From: Eudoraea sp.
Lineage (GTDB): Bacteria; Bacteroidota; Bacteroidia; Flavobacteriales; Flavobacteriaceae
Assembly: GCA_024642325.1 (NCBI GenBank)
Contig: JAHEBI010000028.1
Location: forward strand, 1 to 12,315
Reading direction: 5' to 3'
DNA length: 12,315 nt
Part shown: positions 1 through 8,210 of the stretch, piece after piece
Layout: every line of letters starts with the position of its first letter
Position numbering within the stretch: the stretch's first letter is position 1
The notes under the pieces: model-generated
What the model saw: the letters and a program-made list of their open reading frames with translations, nothing else
Database searches by the model: none
Told to the model about the DNA's origin: nothing
Made by a program: the position numbers and the translations under genes

Positions 1-1993
1 TGTCCTGTAATTCCTGGATTGCCCTGGCACTTGACCCTTTTATTTTATCCCCAATAACAATATATCCTGCCATCTTTTGATCAATGGACAGGTAAGAAAC
101 GGTTTTACCTTGTTTTTGATAGGTCCGGACTTCGTTTTCCATTTCCATTAAAAGAGTAGCATGGGCCTCTTCCATCATTTTGGTATTGCCAAGGGCCACC
201 TTCTTTCCGTTTACATTTCCTTCAACACCTTTGCCAGTTAGCGCATTGAAACCATCAGCTTTGAGGATTTCTACCTGCAGTTCTTTACCATATGCTACGG
301 CAGCTGCTGCCAGGGGATGTTCACTGAGGCTGTTCAGGGATACAATGTATTGCAAAACATCCTTTTCGCTAAAATCGTCCCCGAATGCACCTACTTTTTC
401 AACCGTTGGTTTCCCTTCCGTAATGGTTCCGGTCTTATCTACAATTAGCGTATCTACCTTATCCATCTTTTCCAGGGCTTCGGCATTTTTAATAAGTACG
501 CCATTCTGCGCGCCCTTACCTACACCCACCATAACTGCCATTGGGGTAGCCAGGCCAAGCGCACAGGGGCAAGCGATTATCAATACCGCAATGGCATTGA
601 CCAGGGCATAGACATAGACGGGTTCCGGTCCCCAAACCACCCAGACAACAAAAGTGATGACTGCTATACCAACGACCACCGGAACAAAGTAGCCCGAAAC
701 CGTATCCGCCAATTTTTGAATAGGTGCACGGCTGCGACTGGCATCATTGACCATTTGGATAATTTGCGCGAGCAGGGTATCCGACCCAACTTTTTCTGCC
801 TTCATCAGAAATGACTGATTACCGTTGATAGTTCCGCTACTTACTTTGCCGCCAGGGCTTTTGCTTACAGGAATGGGTTCGCCAGTAATCATAGATTCAT
901 CAATGGAAGTCTCCCCTTCGGCAATTACACCATCCACTGGAATCTTGTCGCCTGGTTTTACCCTTAGTATATCGCCTAATTGTATCTGGTCTATGGCAAC
1001 TTCCTCTTCTTTTCCGTTGATTACCCGAATAGCCTTGTTGGGCGCCAGTTTTAACAATTCCTTTACTGCAGAATTTGTTTTGCTATGTGCCCTTGCCTCC
1101 AGTACTTGCCCTAACAGGACCAGGGTAAGAATGACAGTAGCCGCTTCAAAATAAACGTGAACGCTTCCCGATTCCGTTTTGAATTGGTCCGGGAAAAAAT
1201 CCGGGAAAAGCAATCCAAATACACTGAACAGCCAGGCCACACCTGCTCCTATGCCGATCAGGGTAAACATATTGAGGTTCCACCTCCTGAAAGAGCGATA
1301 AGCACGTTCAAAGAACATCCATGTGGCGTAGAACACCACGGGAATGGAAAGTGTGAATTGGATCCAGTTCCAGTATTTCTGCTCCATAATTTCATAGAGC
1401 GGATAATTGGACAGCATTTCGGACATCGCAATCAAGAAAATAGGCAAGGTAAAGGCCACCGCAATCCAAAACTTTTTGAGCAACTTTTTAAAGTTCCTTT
1501 CCTCTGCTGAAAGATCTGGTTGGCTGGGCACGAGATCCATCCCACAGATGGGACAACTGCCTGGTTCATCCCTGATGATTTCAGGATGCATGGGGCAGGT
1601 GTATTGCATGGAAGAAGGAGATGTGGCGTTTTGTTCCTCTACCAAATCCATTCCGCAGACAGGACAATCCCCGGGTTGATCATAGGTCTTATCGCCCTCG
1701 CAATGCATAGGACAATAAAATGTACCCGTACCTTTTGCTTTGGGGGTTTCCATTTTGTTTGCTTTTGTATGCTGATGTTCGCCGTGTTCATAGATATTAT
1801 ACCCGCCACCATCATATTTCAAAGCCTCCTGGAACTTGTCTATTGGAATATGGGTATCCATCTCAATGGTCGCCTCCTCTTTCACTAAATCTACTGAAAC
1901 CATGGTTACACCTTTCACTTTAGCGAGTGATTCCTGAACATGGTTTCTGCAACCATTACAGGTCATTCCGTGTATGTGATAGGTGTGCCGCAT
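1..1993 (-). CDS. copA: Cu+/Ag+-exporting P1B-type ATPase, CopA family (3' end cut by window edge)
   Basis: Inner-membrane pump that uses ATP to move cytoplasmic Cu+ or Ag+ outward. I translated 664 residues from the minus strand. An N-terminal HMA domain carries the metal site GMTCNGC (C12, C15). Two tandem zinc-ribbon-like heavy-metal-binding domains follow, each beginning CPMH and ending CPxCGMDLV (about 93-118 and 132-155). Membrane segments lie from about 174 onward. The actuator TGE is at 370-372, the Cu/Ag-type CPC motif at 475-477 in the ion-path helix, the phosphorylated Asp at D519 in DKTGT, and the nucleotide-domain His-Pro at 559-560. The window ends before the hinge TGDN and GDGVND motifs and the last two membrane helices, so these cannot be checked. 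The start at 1993 lies 3 nt after the stop of the DUF3347 gene, in the same frame, which suggests translational coupling. CPC and the cus neighbours argue for Cu/Ag rather than Zn/Cd/Pb. Confidence 0.95.
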   Translation of the reverse strand, partial: MRHTYHIHGMTCNGCRNHVQESLAKVKGVTMVSVDLVKEEATIEMDTHIPIDKFQEALKYDGGGYNIYEHGEHQHTKANKMETPKAKGTGTFYCPMHCEGDKTYDQPGDCPVCGMDLVEEQNATSPSSMQYTCPMHPEIIRDEPGSCPICGMDLVPSQPDLSAEERNFKKLLKKFWIAVAFTLPIFLIAMSEMLSNYPLYEIMEQKYWNWIQFTLSIPVVFYATWMFFERAYRSFRRWNLNMFTLIGIGAGVAWLFSVFGLLFPDFFPDQFKTESGSVHVYFEAATVILTLVLLGQVLEARAHSKTNSAVKELLKLAPNKAIRVINGKEEEVAIDQIQLGDILRVKPGDKIPVDGVIAEGETSIDESMITGEPIPVSKSPGGKVSSGTINGNQSFLMKAEKVGSDTLLAQIIQMVNDASRSRAPIQKLADTVSGYFVPVVVGIAVITFVVWVVWGPEPVYVYALVNAIAVLIIACPCALGLATPMAVMVGVGKGAQNGVLIKNAEALEKMDKVDTLIVDKTGTITEGKPTVEKVGAFGDDFSEKDVLQYIVSLNSLSEHPLAAAAVAYGKELQVEILKADGFNALTGKGVEGNVNGKKVALGNTKMMEEAHATLLMEMENEVRTYQKQGKTVSYLSIDQKMAGYIVIGDKIKGSSARAIQELQD

Positions 1994-1996
1994 ATG

Positions 1997-2542
1997 TTAT
2001 TTTTTTATAGTTTCAGTGACTTTTCCACATTTCAGCATCTTATCTCCATAATACGGATTTCTGATTTCTTCTACATCGGAAATCCAATATCCGCCTTTTC
2101 CATCGAAGGCCATTGGGCAAAACTGTTTGTAGATGGCACCTTCAGCAATAGATTCTTTGAACAAGGGTTCCACCTGCTCTGTCAACTGGGAAAATAGTTC
2201 GCGTTGTTTTTCAATGTCCCTGGCATCTGCCATGGCCATGGCCATCGACTCCATTTCTTCCATTTCACCAGTTAAACTTTCCGCAAGGTTACCGGCCGCC
2301 AGATTCACTTCTTCAGCATTGGAGTTGACCAAAGCCATCCGAATCTGCTGATAATTTTGGAATACCTTTCCGGTCATTCCATCAGAAAAGGAGGCATCGG
2401 CGATTTGGGGAGAACTTTCATTTTTAGCTTCGATTTCAGTCGGGGTACCCATATTAGAATCCTGCTTTTTATTTGCATCTCCACATGAGGCTAAAGAAAT
2501 GACAATGATAGTTGTGATAGTTAAGGTTACATTTCGTTTCAT
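1997..2542 (-). CDS. DUF3347-domain lipoprotein of the copper operon
   Basis: This 181-residue protein is predicted to be a lipoprotein. A hydrophobic signal stretch (about 5-19) ends in the lipobox L17-A18-S19-C20, so the mature protein would be anchored through C20. A polar linker follows to about residue 50, then a largely helical DUF3347-type domain to the end. The recognisable signature is YKQFCPMAF (138-146) followed by GYWISD and RNPYYGDKMLKCG (161-173). C142, M144, M169 and C172 are plausible copper ligands. A Met-rich helix has M94, M97, M100, M102 and M104. The exact biochemical role of DUF3347 is not settled; in Bacteroidota it turns up as small proteins and on the end of CusB-like adaptors near copper genes. 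I infer a periplasmic copper-binding or metal-transfer role. The gene lies 55 nt after cusC and 3 nt before copA. No clear Shine-Dalgarno sequence is present, only an A-rich stretch. Confidence 0.85.
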   Translation of the reverse strand: MKRNVTLTITTIIVISLASCGDANKKQDSNMGTPTEIEAKNESSPQIADASFSDGMTGKVFQNYQQIRMALVNSNAEEVNLAAGNLAESLTGEMEEMESMAMAMADARDIEKQRELFSQLTEQVEPLFKESIAEGAIYKQFCPMAFDGKGGYWISDVEEIRNPYYGDKMLKCGKVTETIKK

Positions 2543-2597
2543 CTTTTTTTGTTTTAAGAGTTTAAATGGAATATTGATAATTATGTAATTGTTTTTT

Positions 2598-3815
2598 TTA
2601 TTGATTAGTTAAATAATTGATGATGGCCGTCTGCACATAATAATTTTTGACAGCCTCTATCAGGTTTATCTGGAAGCGCAATTGCAGTTCCTGAATACTC
2701 AGTACATCATTGAAATCTATTGTTCCTGTTTCATAGTTTTTTATAAGAATTTCTTCCGCATCTTTGGCCTGTTCCAAATTCCTCAGTTGCGTATTGTATT
2801 TTATATAGGACGCTTCCTTTTTGGTAAGTGCATCGCTCAAAATAGTTTCCAACAGATTTCTTCGATTCGCCTTTTGTGCGTTGATTTCCTCTTGTCGCAA
2901 TTCATTCTGCACGGTTCTCGATTTATAATTATTGTTGAAAATGGGAATCGATAAAGAAACCATCGGCATGAGAATATCTTTCCCATTATCGCTAAAGTCC
3001 ATATCCTGTCTCTTAGCTACAGGTATGTAATCCAATCCAAAACCGAGATTGGGATTTGCGTCCTTTTGATTCAAAACTTCGGAATGTGTTACCGATTCAT
3101 ACAGCCTGTCATATTTTTCTAATTCCGGATGCAGTTCTAATTGAGACTGTAGGATTTCAATTGGCTCGATAACCGATAAGGCATCCACAACCTCGATAGC
3201 GGTACTTTCATTCCGATTCAGGAAATTATTGAACTGTGTTTGGACCGCCCTATATTCCTGCTCCAGGACCAATTTAGCTTCTTTAAGTTCATTCTGTCTG
3301 ATCTGGAGTCTTAGGACATCAACTGCCGATGCGCCACCGACTTCAACCGAGGCCAGCGCCAACTTTTCATAGGTCTTCAGGAGTTGGATATTTTCCTCTA
3401 ATACCACCTGCTTTTGCTTAATGGCGTACAATTCATAATAGGATTGTGACACTGATAAACGCAATTTTCTTTTGGTAATCACAATGTCCAAATAATCTAC
3501 TTCGGCCAGGGAACTTGCATAGTTTTCCCGCAATGTAATAGTCCCAAACCAGGGAAGCATCTGTTTGACCGAAAACCGCGCTTTTTGCGCACCCGTTCTA
3601 GTTTCAGGTTCGCTGACAAAAACCCCGGCGCTCACTTCCGTTTTAGGGAAAGCATCCGCTTCGTCCACTTTTTCCTTCGAGATATTGTATCGGAGTTCAA
3701 ATGCCTGCACTTCGGGATTATTGCTTTCGGCCTCCTGAATATAAGAGTCCAGGGTTTGGGCTTTTAGAGCCGTAACCATTAATAATCCCATTACTATGAT
3801 CATTTTATTTTTCAT
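2598..3815 (-). CDS. cusC: TolC/CusC-family outer membrane efflux channel
   Basis: Outer-membrane and periplasmic tunnel subunit of a tripartite efflux system, which would give the CusA pump an exit to the outside. The protein is 405 residues. The signal peptide (1-19) ends ALKA before Q20; there is no cysteine at the cleavage site, so unlike E. coli CusC it is not predicted to be a lipoprotein. Two outer-membrane-efflux repeats are visible. The first runs from about 21 to 210, with the turn motif QMLPWFG (85-91) and long helices around 115-200. The second runs from about 225 to 402, with the beta-strand motif SLSIPIF (287-293) and the closing helix around 363-402. Its start codon overlaps the cusA stop as ATGA (3812-3815), a tight translational link. 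Family membership is firm; the name cusC rests on the neighbouring copper genes. The length is slightly shorter than proteobacterial CusC. Confidence 0.92.
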   Translation of the reverse strand: MKNKMIIVMGLLMVTALKAQTLDSYIQEAESNNPEVQAFELRYNISKEKVDEADAFPKTEVSAGVFVSEPETRTGAQKARFSVKQMLPWFGTITLRENYASSLAEVDYLDIVITKRKLRLSVSQSYYELYAIKQKQVVLEENIQLLKTYEKLALASVEVGGASAVDVLRLQIRQNELKEAKLVLEQEYRAVQTQFNNFLNRNESTAIEVVDALSVIEPIEILQSQLELHPELEKYDRLYESVTHSEVLNQKDANPNLGFGLDYIPVAKRQDMDFSDNGKDILMPMVSLSIPIFNNNYKSRTVQNELRQEEINAQKANRRNLLETILSDALTKKEASYIKYNTQLRNLEQAKDAEEILIKNYETGTIDFNDVLSIQELQLRFQINLIEAVKNYYVQTAIINYLTNQ

Positions 3816-6800
3816 GCATTTATTCTTTTAAGTTGCCACTCGCTTTTCCAACTATACAATACCGGAACTATCAACAGGGTTATCAAAGCGATCAACATAC
3901 CCCCGAAAGAGGGGATTGCCATGGGAATCATAATATCACTTCCCCTGCCTGTAGATGTCAATACGGGTAATAGGGCCAGTATGGTCGTGGCCGTGGTCAT
4001 CAAACAAGGACGAATCCGTTTTTCTCCTGCTTCTACTACTGATGCCCTTACGGCTTCCAAGGTGTTGGGTTTGTTCCGGTCAAAGGTCTGGGTCAGGTAC
4101 GTAGCCATGACCACGCCATCATCTGTTGCTATCCCAAAAAGGGCAATAAACCCTACCCAAACTGCTACACTGAGGTTTATGGTATGCATCTGAAAAAGGT
4201 CCCTTAAATTTTCACCAAAGAAATTAAAATTGAGGAACCAGTCCTGACCGTAAAACCAAATCATAATAAAGCCTCCGGCAAATGCTACGGCGATTCCCGT
4301 GAAAACCATTAACGAAGTGGATACCGAACGGAACTGGAAATACAGAATCAAAAAGATAATAAGCAAAGCCAATGGCACGACTACGGATAGGGTTTTCTCC
4401 GCCCGTAGTTGATTTTCATATGTTCCTGTAAATTGATAGTTGATACCATTGGGAACTACCAGTTCTCCGGTGTCAATTTTTTGTTGGATAAGGGCCTGCG
4501 CGTTCTCTACCACATTGACCTCGGCATAACCGTCTATCTTATCGAACAACACATAGCCCACCAAAAAAGTATCCTCGCTTTTGATGACCTGTGGCCCTTT
4601 TTCATAACGGATGTTTACCAGTTCACTCAAAGGAACAGGGCTGCCCTTTGCCACCGGAACATATATATTCTTGATGTCTGCTGGATTATCCCGGAGTTCC
4701 CTTGGGTAACGAACCCTGACCCCATAGCGCTCCCTTCCCTCAACTGTTTGGGTCAATACCATACCGCCAACAGCCACTTCTAGCACCTGTTGCACATCTT
4801 CAATTTGGATACCATATCTGACCAGTGCCTCCCTGTCAATATCGATTAACAAGTACGGTTTCCCAACAATTCTATCGGCAAACACAGCTTCATCTTTAAC
4901 CCCTTCAGCCTCTTTCAGAATATTTTCCAGTTGGATACCAAAGGTTTCTATTTGCCTTAAATCCTGACCTTTGACCTTGATGCCCATCGGTGCTCGCATT
5001 CCTGTTTGGAGCATTACCAAACGGGTTTCTATAGGCTGTAATTTGGGTGCGGAAGTAACTCCCGGTAAACGTGTTACACGGATAATTTCATTCCAAATGT
5101 CATCTGGCGACTGTATTTCTGGTCGCCAATTACGGTAATATTCCCCATCCGGATCGGGAACCAAATTATTAAACCCGATTTCTGAGAAATCTTCGATATC
5201 TGTTTCCTTGTATTCGCCCGCGTTTTCATCAAGTACCGTATTCGGGTTTAAAACGAAATTTCCATCTTTTAACAGGAATAGTCCATCATCATTTACCTTA
5301 AAGCGTTGCTGCTTGCCGGATTCGTTCAGCAGGTATTCAGGTTTGTACTGAATCATATTTTCGTACATGGATAAGGGCGCGGGATCTAGTGCGGATTCTG
5401 TTCGCCCTGCCTTACCAACTACCGTTTCGATTTCAGGGATGCTGGCTACGGCCATATCCAATTGCTGCACTACCCTTTTATTTTCTTCTACTCCGGCATG
5501 CGGAAGGGATGTAGGCATCAACAAAAATGAACCTTCGTTTAAGGAAGGCATAAACTCCTTGCCCGTGTTTTGCATGATAATCACTCCAAAGATGACAATC
5601 ACAGTTGGAATGGACAGGAACAGCAATTTGTTGCGCAGGGCCCAGCGCAATATGCTGCTATAGTATTTACGAAAGCCTATGAATACGGCCAAAAGTCCAA
5701 AACAGACAAAGGCTACAAATATTAAATTCCAAAAAATATTCTTGTCCAGACCTAATGGCCTCCAATATTCTGCCAGAAGAAAAATGATGACCAAAACCGA
5801 GATAGCGACGTTGATCAGATTTGCGCGTTTTTCGGTTAATGAGAACCCATTGAACAAACGTGTTGCCAGATCTGGATGCTTTAACAGCCCTACTATTCCA
5901 AATGCAATTAATGCCAATCCCGGCCAGTAGCCAAAGAAAACGGCCAGAATCCCCAGTAGTGCAATAATTCCGTTGATGACATGACCCAGGGTGTTTTTAA
6001 TACTTTTCTTTCTAAAGAGAAATGCGGCAAAAGGAGGTATAAGGAACAAAGCGACTATTATGGATGCCGTCAAGGCAAAGGTTTTCGTAAAAGCCAACGG
6101 CCTGAACAGTTTTCCTTCGGCCCCTATCATCGTAAATACCGGTATAAAACTGATAATAGTGGTCATAACTGCCGTCACTATAGCACCGGAAACTTCAGCT
6201 GTAGCATTATAGACAACCGTGTTTATGGGCAACTTTTCTCCATCCTCGTCCAGATGGCGTATGATATTCTCGGAGAGGATAACACCCACGTCCACCATGG
6301 TGCCAATTGCAATTGCGATCCCGGAAAGTGCCACTATATTAGCATCCACACCAAAGAATTTCATAGCCACAAAAACCATCAAAACCGCCACCGGCAATAA
6401 TCCCGATATAAGAATAGAAGCCCGTAAATTGAATACCATGATAATGATGACCAATATGGTAATCAGTATTTCCAGGGTTAACGCTTCATTGAGTGTTCCC
6501 AGAGTTTCCTGTATCAGTTCCGTACGGTCATAAAAAGGTACAATGGTCAATTGAGATGTCCTGCCGTCTGCCAATTCTTTGGATGGTAAACCAGAACTCA
6601 ATTCCTTTATTTTTTCCTTCACATTATTGATAACCTCTAACGGGTTTGCCCCATATCTGGCCACGACGACACCACCAACAACTTCCGCGCCTTCCTTATC
6701 GAGAATCCCGCGTCGTACGGCCGGGCCTAGCGAAACGTTGGCAATATCCTTTATGCGAATGGACGTGTAATCCTCTGCAGTGATTACTGCATTTTTAATA

Positions 6801-7579
6801 TCCTCCAAAGATTCCACATAGCCAAGACCTCTGACCAGGTATTCAGCCTTATTGATTTCCAGGGTCTGTGCACCAATATCACGATTGCTCTTTTTTACCG
6901 CATTGACTACATCATGAAGACCAATAGCATACTGCTTCATCAATTCGGGATTAACATCAATCTGGTATTCCTGCACATAACCACCGATAGAAGCTACTTC
7001 GGAGACACCGCTCGCGGCTGAAAGGGCGAATTTTACATAGTAGTCCTGAACACTTCGCAATTCCTGCAAATCCCAGCCGCCTGTAACATTTCCTTTTTCA
7101 TCCCTGCCTTCCAGTGTATACCAGAATATTTGTCCCAGTCCTGTTGCATCAGGACCCAGGGCAGGGCTTACCCCCTCGGGCAATAAATTACTGGGTAGTG
7201 AATTCAGTTTTTCAAGAATCCGGCTGCGGCTCCAATAGAATTCCACATCCTCTTCAAAAATGATGTAGATGCTGGAAAACCCGAACATAGAAGAACTGCG
7301 TATGGTTCTGACTCCGGGTATGCCCAATAAAGAAGTGGTCAATGGATAGGAGATCTGGTCTTCAATATCCTGGGGAGAACGACCGGGCCATTTGGTAAAA
7401 ACAATTTGTTGGTTCTCACCTATATCCGGAATAGCATCCACCGCCACCGGATTACTGGGTAAAAATCCAATGTCCCAGTTAAAAGGAGCGTTCACGATGC
7501 CCCATCCTACAAAAAGGACAAGCATCAAAACAGCAATCAGTTTATTATTTATGAGGTATTTAATGCTCTTGTTTAGCAT
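3812..7579 (-). CDS. cusA: CusA-type heavy-metal efflux RND transporter, long Bacteroidota form
   Basis: Proton-driven inner-membrane pump exporting Cu+/Ag+ from the periplasm (and possibly cytoplasm) through the outer-membrane channel. The protein has 1255 residues against about 1050 for E. coli CusA. TM1 is at about 14-30 and the first helix bundle at about 366-522. The proton-relay motif GTMVDVGVILSEN contains D430 and E437. Second-half helices lie at about 652-669 and 1066-1240. The three methionines that bind copper in E. coli CusA have apparent counterparts: M688 (FLLM), M738 (PLSM) and M856 (RLVMLQTG). This supports Cu/Ag over the Zn/Co/Cd class. Extra sequence accounts for the length: a hydrophobic block at about 528-640, a periplasmic insert at about 748-825 and a short loop at about 1111-1132. 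It follows the small secreted protein gene by 110 nt and overlaps cusC by 4 nt. Substrate is inferred from motifs and neighbours. Confidence 0.95.
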   Translation of the reverse strand: MLNKSIKYLINNKLIAVLMLVLFVGWGIVNAPFNWDIGFLPSNPVAVDAIPDIGENQQIVFTKWPGRSPQDIEDQISYPLTTSLLGIPGVRTIRSSSMFGFSSIYIIFEEDVEFYWSRSRILEKLNSLPSNLLPEGVSPALGPDATGLGQIFWYTLEGRDEKGNVTGGWDLQELRSVQDYYVKFALSAASGVSEVASIGGYVQEYQIDVNPELMKQYAIGLHDVVNAVKKSNRDIGAQTLEINKAEYLVRGLGYVESLEDIKNAVITAEDYTSIRIKDIANVSLGPAVRRGILDKEGAEVVGGVVVARYGANPLEVINNVKEKIKELSSGLPSKELADGRTSQLTIVPFYDRTELIQETLGTLNEALTLEILITILVIIIMVFNLRASILISGLLPVAVLMVFVAMKFFGVDANIVALSGIAIAIGTMVDVGVILSENIIRHLDEDGEKLPINTVVYNATAEVSGAIVTAVMTTIISFIPVFTMIGAEGKLFRPLAFTKTFALTASIIVALFLIPPFAAFLFRKKSIKNTLGHVINGIIALLGILAVFFGYWPGLALIAFGIVGLLKHPDLATRLFNGFSLTEKRANLINVAISVLVIIFLLAEYWRPLGLDKNIFWNLIFVAFVCFGLLAVFIGFRKYYSSILRWALRNKLLFLSIPTVIVIFGVIIMQNTGKEFMPSLNEGSFLLMPTSLPHAGVEENKRVVQQLDMAVASIPEIETVVGKAGRTESALDPAPLSMYENMIQYKPEYLLNESGKQQRFKVNDDGLFLLKDGNFVLNPNTVLDENAGEYKETDIEDFSEIGFNNLVPDPDGEYYRNWRPEIQSPDDIWNEIIRVTRLPGVTSAPKLQPIETRLVMLQTGMRAPMGIKVKGQDLRQIETFGIQLENILKEAEGVKDEAVFADRIVGKPYLLIDIDREALVRYGIQIEDVQQVLEVAVGGMVLTQTVEGRERYGVRVRYPRELRDNPADIKNIYVPVAKGSPVPLSELVNIRYEKGPQVIKSEDTFLVGYVLFDKIDGYAEVNVVENAQALIQQKIDTGELVVPNGINYQFTGTYENQLRAEKTLSVVVPLALLIIFLILYFQFRSVSTSLMVFTGIAVAFAGGFIMIWFYGQDWFLNFNFFGENLRDLFQMHTINLSVAVWVGFIALFGIATDDGVVMATYLTQTFDRNKPNTLEAVRASVVEAGEKRIRPCLMTTATTILALLPVLTSTGRGSDIMIPMAIPSFGGMLIALITLLIVPVLYSWKSEWQLKRINA

Positions 7580-7641
7580 ATGAATTGATTATTAAACAGT
7601 TGGAAATTAAAGTTGACCGAAAAATACAATCAACACTTTAA

Positions 7642-7669
7642 GCCCATGATTCAGTAAAAACTGACGGGC
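7642..7669. repeat. Imperfect inverted repeat between the HYC gene and cusA
   Basis: On the plus strand GCCC (7642-7645) and TCAGT (7651-7655) can pair with ACTGA (7660-7664) and GGGC (7666-7669). This leaves an AAAA loop and an asymmetric 5/1 internal loop. It lies in the 110-nt spacer between the two first genes of the copper operon. In the operon mRNA it would form a modest hairpin. No T run follows on either strand, so it does not look like a normal terminator. It could be an RNA-processing or expression-tuning element, or chance. Confidence 0.3.
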
Positions 7670-7689
7670 CTAAATTTCAATGCTTAAAA

Positions 7690-8112
7690 TCAAATGAGAA
7701 AAGTCTGATCGAGAATCTGTACGTCCCTGATCAGAGGAGGCGGGGAATATTCTTTAAAAAGAATAATATTGTTATGAATCCCTTCAAATAAGTTAACATA
7801 GGTGTAAAAGAATGTCGAAACAAAGGTCTGCTGCTCGAAAGTTAATTGATCAAAAGAAATTTTCAGATCATCCTGACCTACCTGAACTATTTCCAGATCG
7901 GTGCAGCAATCCATTTCCATTTTCATCAAGGAATCCTCTCCTGTAGCATTGGAGTGGCTGGCTTTCATAGTGCAGTTTTCTGCATTTTTAAAAAATCCGA
8001 AATCCACCAGGTGGTCCCCACAATAATGCATATCTACCGTAAAAGACATGGTAGAGAACAACACCAAAAGTGCCATAGTAATAGATACTATTTGACGTAA
8101 AGTTTCTTTCAT
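7690..8112 (-). CDS. Small secreted Cys/Met-rich protein, HYC_CC_PP family
   Basis: This 140-residue protein has an N-terminal hydrophobic segment (about 8-25), likely a signal peptide or membrane anchor, so it should work in the envelope. I recognise the three landmarks that give the HYC_CC_PP family its name: H29-Y30-C31 just after the hydrophobic segment, C69-C70, and the proline run at 125-127. C47 and the Met residues M49, M63, M65 and M67 add further soft-metal ligands. The pattern suggests binding of copper or silver, but no biochemical function is established that I know of. It is the first gene of the minus-strand copper operon, 110 nt ahead of cusA. A TAnnTTTG promoter element lies just upstream (8121-8128). 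A role as periplasmic metal sensor, chaperone or maturation factor for the Cus pump is inference from position and composition. Confidence 0.82.
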   Translation of the reverse strand: MKETLRQIVSITMALLVLFSTMSFTVDMHYCGDHLVDFGFFKNAENCTMKASHSNATGEDSLMKMEMDCCTDLEIVQVGQDDLKISFDQLTFEQQTFVSTFFYTYVNLFEGIHNNIILFKEYSPPPLIRDVQILDQTFLI

Positions 8113-8120
8113 CTGTACTA

Positions 8121-8128
8121 CAAAACTA
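8121..8128 (-). promoter_or_regulatory. Candidate -7 promoter element of the copper operon
   Basis: The minus strand reads TAGTTTTG, an exact match to the Bacteroidota primary-sigma -7 consensus TAnnTTTG. It ends 8 nt before the ATG at 8112, so transcription from it would give a nearly leaderless mRNA. No TTTG lies at the usual -33 distance; the nearest (around 8160-8163) is about 30 nt upstream. It may therefore depend on an activator, or be a chance match. Confidence 0.4.
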
Positions 8129-8190
8129 CGAAATTTTATCTTTTATTGTATTGGTTAACAAAAGTTTAAAGCAGTCCCGATTAAATTTGG

Positions 8191-8210
8191 CAACTTATTG
8201 GTATAAGTTG
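8191..8210. repeat. Perfect inverted repeat, candidate operator in the divergent spacer
   Basis: CAACTTAT (8191-8198) and ATAAGTTG (8203-8210) are exact reverse complements around the 4-base centre TGGT. Five T residues follow on the plus strand (8211-8215). That could suggest an intrinsic terminator, but the stem is AT-rich and no plus-strand gene ends upstream. The position between two divergent promoters fits a binding site for a dimeric regulator better. It lies about 80 nt upstream of the copper operon start and 180 nt upstream of the GAF gene. Confidence 0.5.

Noticed and set aside
180..1154. Plus-strand open frames opposite the copA coding region
   Set aside because: They are antisense shadows; the minus strand carries every P1B ATPase motif in one continuous frame.
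7619..7626. Possible separate cusA promoter (minus-strand TATTTTTC)
   Set aside because: It misses the final G of TAnnTTTG and has no clear -33 partner; not strong enough to call.
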